This document shows, in pieces, positions 60,041-64,000 of a stretch of DNA of 64,000 nt (position 1 is its first letter; each line of letters opens with the position of its first letter). Source of the stretch: Tetrapyrgos nigripes (lineage: Eukaryota; Basidiomycota; Agaricomycetes; Agaricales; Campanellaceae); the NCBI GenBank assembly GCA_013368315.1, contig JAACJM010000014.1, positions 558,001 to 622,000 on the forward strand, written 5' to 3'. The position numbers and the translations under genes were made by a program. The notes below the pieces were generated by a model, which was given only the letters and a program-made list of their open reading frames with translations, was not told where the DNA came from and made no database searches.

Positions 60041-62122
60041 ATGTCATCTACCCAGAATCAATCTCTCGACTCCACCACCTCCAGCACCAATGCAAACGAT
60101 GCCCCCTCTGTCTCTAATGAGAACGGTGTCGCTACTGCCCCCGGAAACAACGCAGCTAATCCCACGTCGACTACTGACACGAATACTGCTATGGTGGAGA
60201 CCACCAAAAACGCTGTGCCCACTATAGCGCCTGCAACCTCCACTGCAGGAGAGACAGCCTCTACCACGCTGCAGGAGCCAAGCCCTGGAGGTACTAAAAA
60301 CGCAACAGATAACCCAGATAATGGTGAGCAAGCCCAAACAAAATTTAACCAGAATATCTATTAACATACAACCACCATAGGAAACGACTCTGGAACCTGG
60401 AACATCGTCCAGCCAAAGAAGAGAAAAGGGCCAACGATAGTCATTGGAAGTGTCCCCATAAACGGCCGTCGATTCAACCCATATACTCAGCAGAACAGAT
60501 CCTCCTCCGATACAGTTCTCCCTATGCAAGGTCCCTCCCCAGATTCCTTCCCTCTGCTACCCTCTCGCTCTGGCACCAGTCCAACGGCATCCTCCAACAC
60601 ATCCACAACCTCCACGTTAGCCAGCCCCAGAGACTGGGATGACATCTCAGAAGGTGAAGCTACCCTGAGGAGGGAGCAGTTCCAGGAGGGAGGAAGAGCT
60701 ATGGACGATGAAGACGATTTCTACGCTGACTCGCCAATCAAAAATCAACCTCATTGCCCGATGACTGGGATGGATCTAGACCCGGACATTGTCGGGCCAT
60801 TGACTGGGATTAACGATAGGACTGATGTTACCCCAGTCCAGTCCCAACAGCCTCAAACCCAGTCGTCTGTACTGGCTGAGGTCTAACACCAGGTGAGACG
60901 CTCGAGAACGGACACCAACACGACCGAGCGTCCCCGGTACTCCTTTGATTTTACCAGACTGCCAACTGGTCAATCCCCAGTCAACCTACAGCCATCGCTG
61001 TCCCTGCCGAACCTGCCCTCGAGTCATTCCCCCAACTACCACACATCTTCCATTATACCTAGTTCGGCTCAGGCTGGAGGATCAGTAGCAGTACCACTAG
61101 ACCCATCCCTCACAAACACTTCCATCCCAAGTGCCCCGGGACAGACCACTCAACACTATGTTCCTGGAACTGTCAACCCGCTTCCAGCTGATGCCCCAGT
61201 ACCACAAGGCTTCAATGCCGGTAATGTACACATGGATCAAGACCCTGCACAAGTAGCGGAATGGGACTCACGTGTGCAGCAATTTGGAGGAATCCTAGCC
61301 AGACAGTTTGGTCGATCCAGTGTCGACCCTACTGTAGTCTCTTCCATCATTGAAGCGGGTATTCGGGACGTTATTGGAGATCCCACTGTTACCATCATTG
61401 TCGCACCACCACGCCCAGCCTTCAGGGGTGCACGCCCTGTCCACTATCTTGTCACCGGCCCCTCACCACAGCAGCTCAACCTACTAAACAGAAACCAAGT
61501 ATGGAACACCTCACATGCCTCTTTCATCTCTCTCCCCTACCGTCCCGCTCCAACCTGATACATAGCCACTATTCGTGATTTCACACTACAAAACACCCCA
61601 GAACACCAGCAAATTGCGTTGGAGACAATACGCCGAACCTTTGTCAATAGCCCCCAAATCCAACAATTCCTCCTTACCCACCGAGATGCAATCCCCACAA
61701 ACATCCCATCCAACCAGCTTGCACGGGTGGTAGGCGACACCTTAACGATCTCAGCTGTAGGAATGGGTGGCAGCGACGGATACATGTGCACATACTGGAA
61801 CGTTGCGATTGAATCACCGACACTCATCCCAGCCCATCATGAAGAATGGATCACTGTCTTCCATTCCCTCACCTTCCCTACCGCTTTCTTTGGAATAGGC
61901 AGGAGTGCACAGCCGCTTTGTTGCGCACACTGCCACTCAATAGATCACCCCAGTGGATTGTGCCCCTACCCCAACTACCCAGGCTGGCTAGGCCCCAACC
62001 CCCATTCCACCAACAATAACAGCAGTTCCTCGCGTGGACGTGGGCGTGGGCATGGAAACGGTCCCTTCAGTGGACGTGGCACCAGAGGTAACAAACGAGG
62101 AGGTCGCGGCAGAAAGTTTTAG
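60041..62122 (+). pseudogene. LINE ORF1 (nucleic-acid binding), three in-frame stops
   Basis: A single frame of 694 codons from the ATG at 60041 to TAG at 62120, interrupted only by TAA (60362), TAA (60884) and TGA (61556), with no frameshift. The first half is low-complexity Thr/Ser/Pro-rich. Near the C-terminus lies a CCHC zinc knuckle of form CX2CX4HX4C (CAHCHSIDHPSGLC), followed by an RGG-type tail (RGRGRGHGNG, RGTRGNKRGGRGR). This is the layout of ORF1 proteins of fungal non-LTR retrotransposons. Each stop can arise from CAA or CGA by one C-to-T change. Confidence 0.75.
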
Positions 62123-62640
62123 GCTCTCAGAATAAAGCTCACTATATATATATATATCAAAACCTATAATAACCTATCTAGTATGCCCTCCTACCACTCT
62201 CGCCTTGTCGCTAACATATAACTCTAATAATATACTTTTCGCACACCAATAGGAGCAATGCAGGAAGAGCAACGTAGTTAGAACGTCTCTATCCTACATA
62301 CAAGTAGGCTTTGACTTGAGCAAGCAAGTAAGCAACCTGAAACGAATCGAGAAAGCTCACCTCACTTGGCCCACATATACTGACTACCCCTTACAAGGTA
62401 GAACAGGAAAGCCAATTGAGTCTCAAAGGTGATGTAATAGTCACCTAACAACAGTGTGGACACGCACTGGGCTTAGTTTGCAAAAGTCCTATTCCGAAAT
62501 GCTTGTAAATCCTAACTATACCTGCAAAGTACGAAAAGACAGTGCCTCTACACGAGGAGCTTAGTTCTCCTATAGTCAGGGACTGAGGGATAACACCTAA
62601 GGTAGACTGTCCGGCTCCAAAGCGCTAGTTGACGCGATGG

Positions 62641-64000
62641 ATGCTGCAGTTTTCAACGCCAAAATCTACGTCTTTCTCACCTTTCTCACCACCAGGTTAC
62701 AATGCAGCGAGCTCGTACCTGCCTGTATCCGGAGGGGTCTCTACCCCTGCTACTGGTAGTGGCCTCAATGATGGGTATAGGAGGATTAGTAGCGACACTG
62801 TTACTGGTTCGGCTAACTCGACAGTTCCAACTGCGTTTGGGATGCACCCACTGAGTCCAGAGCGCAGAAGAACCCTAGACACCCGATTGTCTCCAGAACA
62901 GGCCCCTGGCATACAGGGAAGTGCAAACCAGCCTCTCGCTCCATCAAGCGAATCTGTATCTCTGGAAAACCCCAACGAGAACCACTCAAATTCCTTAAAC
63001 AAATATCAACAAATTGATACTAACGCTATTAACACTACAAACTTCACTGTTGACAGTGATGGGTGGTACCATTATAATCACCCACAATCCCAAGAATCCA
63101 CCCCCAACGAGGCCAACCAACATGAAACTCGGCCCCAAGACAACGATAGTCAGAATCCAGTCCAATATCGAATAAACACCCCACTGACGTCCCATCAAAA
63201 CAGAAGAGAATGGCGTCGACAAGACCGGGTCCTAAGGAAGAACACGAAGGCAGCAATTACGATAGCATCCCTGAATATGAGAGGGATCGGAAGCCCTGGA
63301 GCCAATAAGTGGTTCCACATTAATCAGATCATGAGAAACAAAAGAATTGGAATGCTTCTGGTTCAGGAAACTCACCTAACGAGAGAAAAGGCGGACGAAC
63401 TCGAAAAGCTACACAAACAGCTTGTTATCTACTGTTCCACCCACCCAGACAAACCAACAGGTGTAGCAGGTGTGGCTATCGTCCTCCATAAATGGTACAC
63501 GAGTACCGATAAGAACAACATCCAAGTAATTGAAATAATTCCAGGACGCGCCTTGCAAATCACAACGAAGTGGCATCAGCAAGATAAAATGACAGCTCTG
63601 GTAGTATACGCACCAAACGTGACAGAACGGGAAGGCGAAGCGAGTAAAAGCTTCTGGAAAGATATTCAAAAGTATTATGAAACTCACCCATGTACCCGTA
63701 AGCCAGATATTGTAGCGGGTGACTTCAATATTGTGGAGGCAGGAGCAATGGACCGAATACCTGCAAGAGCAGATCCAGACAATGCTCTCAATGCCCTAGA
63801 TAACTTAAAATTAATGTTAAACTTGAAAGATGGGTGGAGGGATACTTACCCTAGCATGAAACAATACACCTTCTTTCAACGAGCAACAGGCTCACAATCT
63901 TGACTCGACCGTATTTACATGACCCCCCGAGTACTGCAAACGGCCAGAGAGTGGAAAATAGAAGGAAGTGGACTAAGCTTTACTGATCACAGGCTAGTAT
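62641..64000 (+). pseudogene. LINE ORF2, endonuclease part, one in-frame stop
   Basis: Open from 62629, first ATG at 62641. About 200 disordered residues precede the endonuclease/exonuclease/phosphatase domain: ITIASLNMRGIG (Asn), LLVQETHLTREKA (catalytic Glu), ALVVYAPNVTE, DIVAGDFNIVE (Asp and Asn), then LDRIYM and LSFTDHRLV (catalytic Asp-His). A TGA at 63901 sits between GSQS and LDRIYM, where the family normally has Ser-Arg-Leu-Asp; CGA to TGA would explain it. The frame continues open to the window end, toward the expected reverse transcriptase. Confidence 0.8.

Larger units (their letters stand above)
60041..64000 (+). mobile_element. Non-LTR (LINE) retrotransposon, truncated by window end
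   Basis: ORF1 with zinc knuckle, a spacer of about 500 bp holding a (TA)n tract at about 62142-62157, then ORF2 with an AP-type endonuclease domain. The reverse transcriptase, 3' untranslated region and tail are beyond the window, so the clade (Tad1-like is my guess) is not established. It lies directly downstream of the broken mariner element on the same strand. Confidence 0.8.

Noticed and set aside
1..64000. tRNA, rRNA genes, CRISPR arrays, operons or bacterial-type signals
   Set aside because: None seen; introns and gene families show this is eukaryotic nuclear DNA.

Overview
The window looks like a piece of a filamentous basidiomycete (Agaricomycete, mushroom-type) nuclear genome. The genes are broken by many short GT-AG introns, mostly 50-70 bp. 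The core proteins are fungal in type (Mad3, Sec2, Chs7, Rad52, Aip1, mL57, mL59, Isd11). Two genes belong to families I know mainly from Agaricomycetes (DUF6535; an EF-hand/ZZ protein with a Goodbye-like helical N-terminus). I assembled exon joins by hand from splice consensus, reading-frame phase and family resemblance. Every multi-exon CDS listed closes in frame with a single stop, except where stated.

Layout. 1-702: 3' end of phosphopantothenate-cysteine ligase (CAB2, coenzyme A synthesis). 2.7-3.6 kb: unknown gene whose splice acceptor lies inside a tandem duplication. 4.9-5.2 kb: a 161-bp-arm inverted repeat. 6.0-8.9 kb: SEC2 exchange factor. 10.7-11.2 kb: possible small secreted protein. 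12.9-14.6 kb: 8-amino-7-oxononanoate synthase-like enzyme (biotin type). 14.9-16.4 kb: MAD3 spindle checkpoint gene. 16.4-21.5 kb: gene desert. 21.5-23.7 kb: a 13-exon MFS transporter. 26.3-28.3 kb: divergent pair mL59 and YRA1, only 95 bp apart. 28.8-32.2 kb: 16-exon AIP1. 32.6-33.8 kb: CHS7. 34.3-35.9 kb: divergent pair ISD11 and a TENA/heme-oxygenase-fold protein. 36.7-39.9 kb: a 1008-aa disordered protein. 40.3-43.4 kb: DUF6535 membrane protein. 44.0-46.1 kb: RAD52. 46.7-47.6 kb: probable secreted protein. 47.8-48.9 kb: mL57. 49.4-52.6 kb: GRAM-VASt sterol-transfer (LAM-type) protein. 53.1-57.7 kb: a 13-exon helical/EF-hand/double ZZ-finger protein. From 58 kb to the end: transposons, namely a decayed Tc1/mariner copy followed by a LINE-type retrotransposon that runs off the window.

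The genes do not form one pathway. Most are single-copy housekeeping genes: mitochondrial translation and Fe-S assembly (mL59, mL57, ISD11), polarised growth and cell wall (SEC2, CHS7, AIP1), genome maintenance (RAD52, MAD3) and cofactors (CAB2, AONS-like). The accessory material is the DUF6535 gene, the EF-hand/ZZ gene, the secreted candidates and the transposon-rich right end. The points I think deserve a second look are the duplicated splice acceptor at 3.4 kb, the repeated ABBA-like motifs around the second KEN box of MAD3, the EF-hand/ZZ fusion, the ACGCGT clusters upstream of RAD52 and the AONS gene, and the LINE whose only lesions are stops explainable by single transitions.
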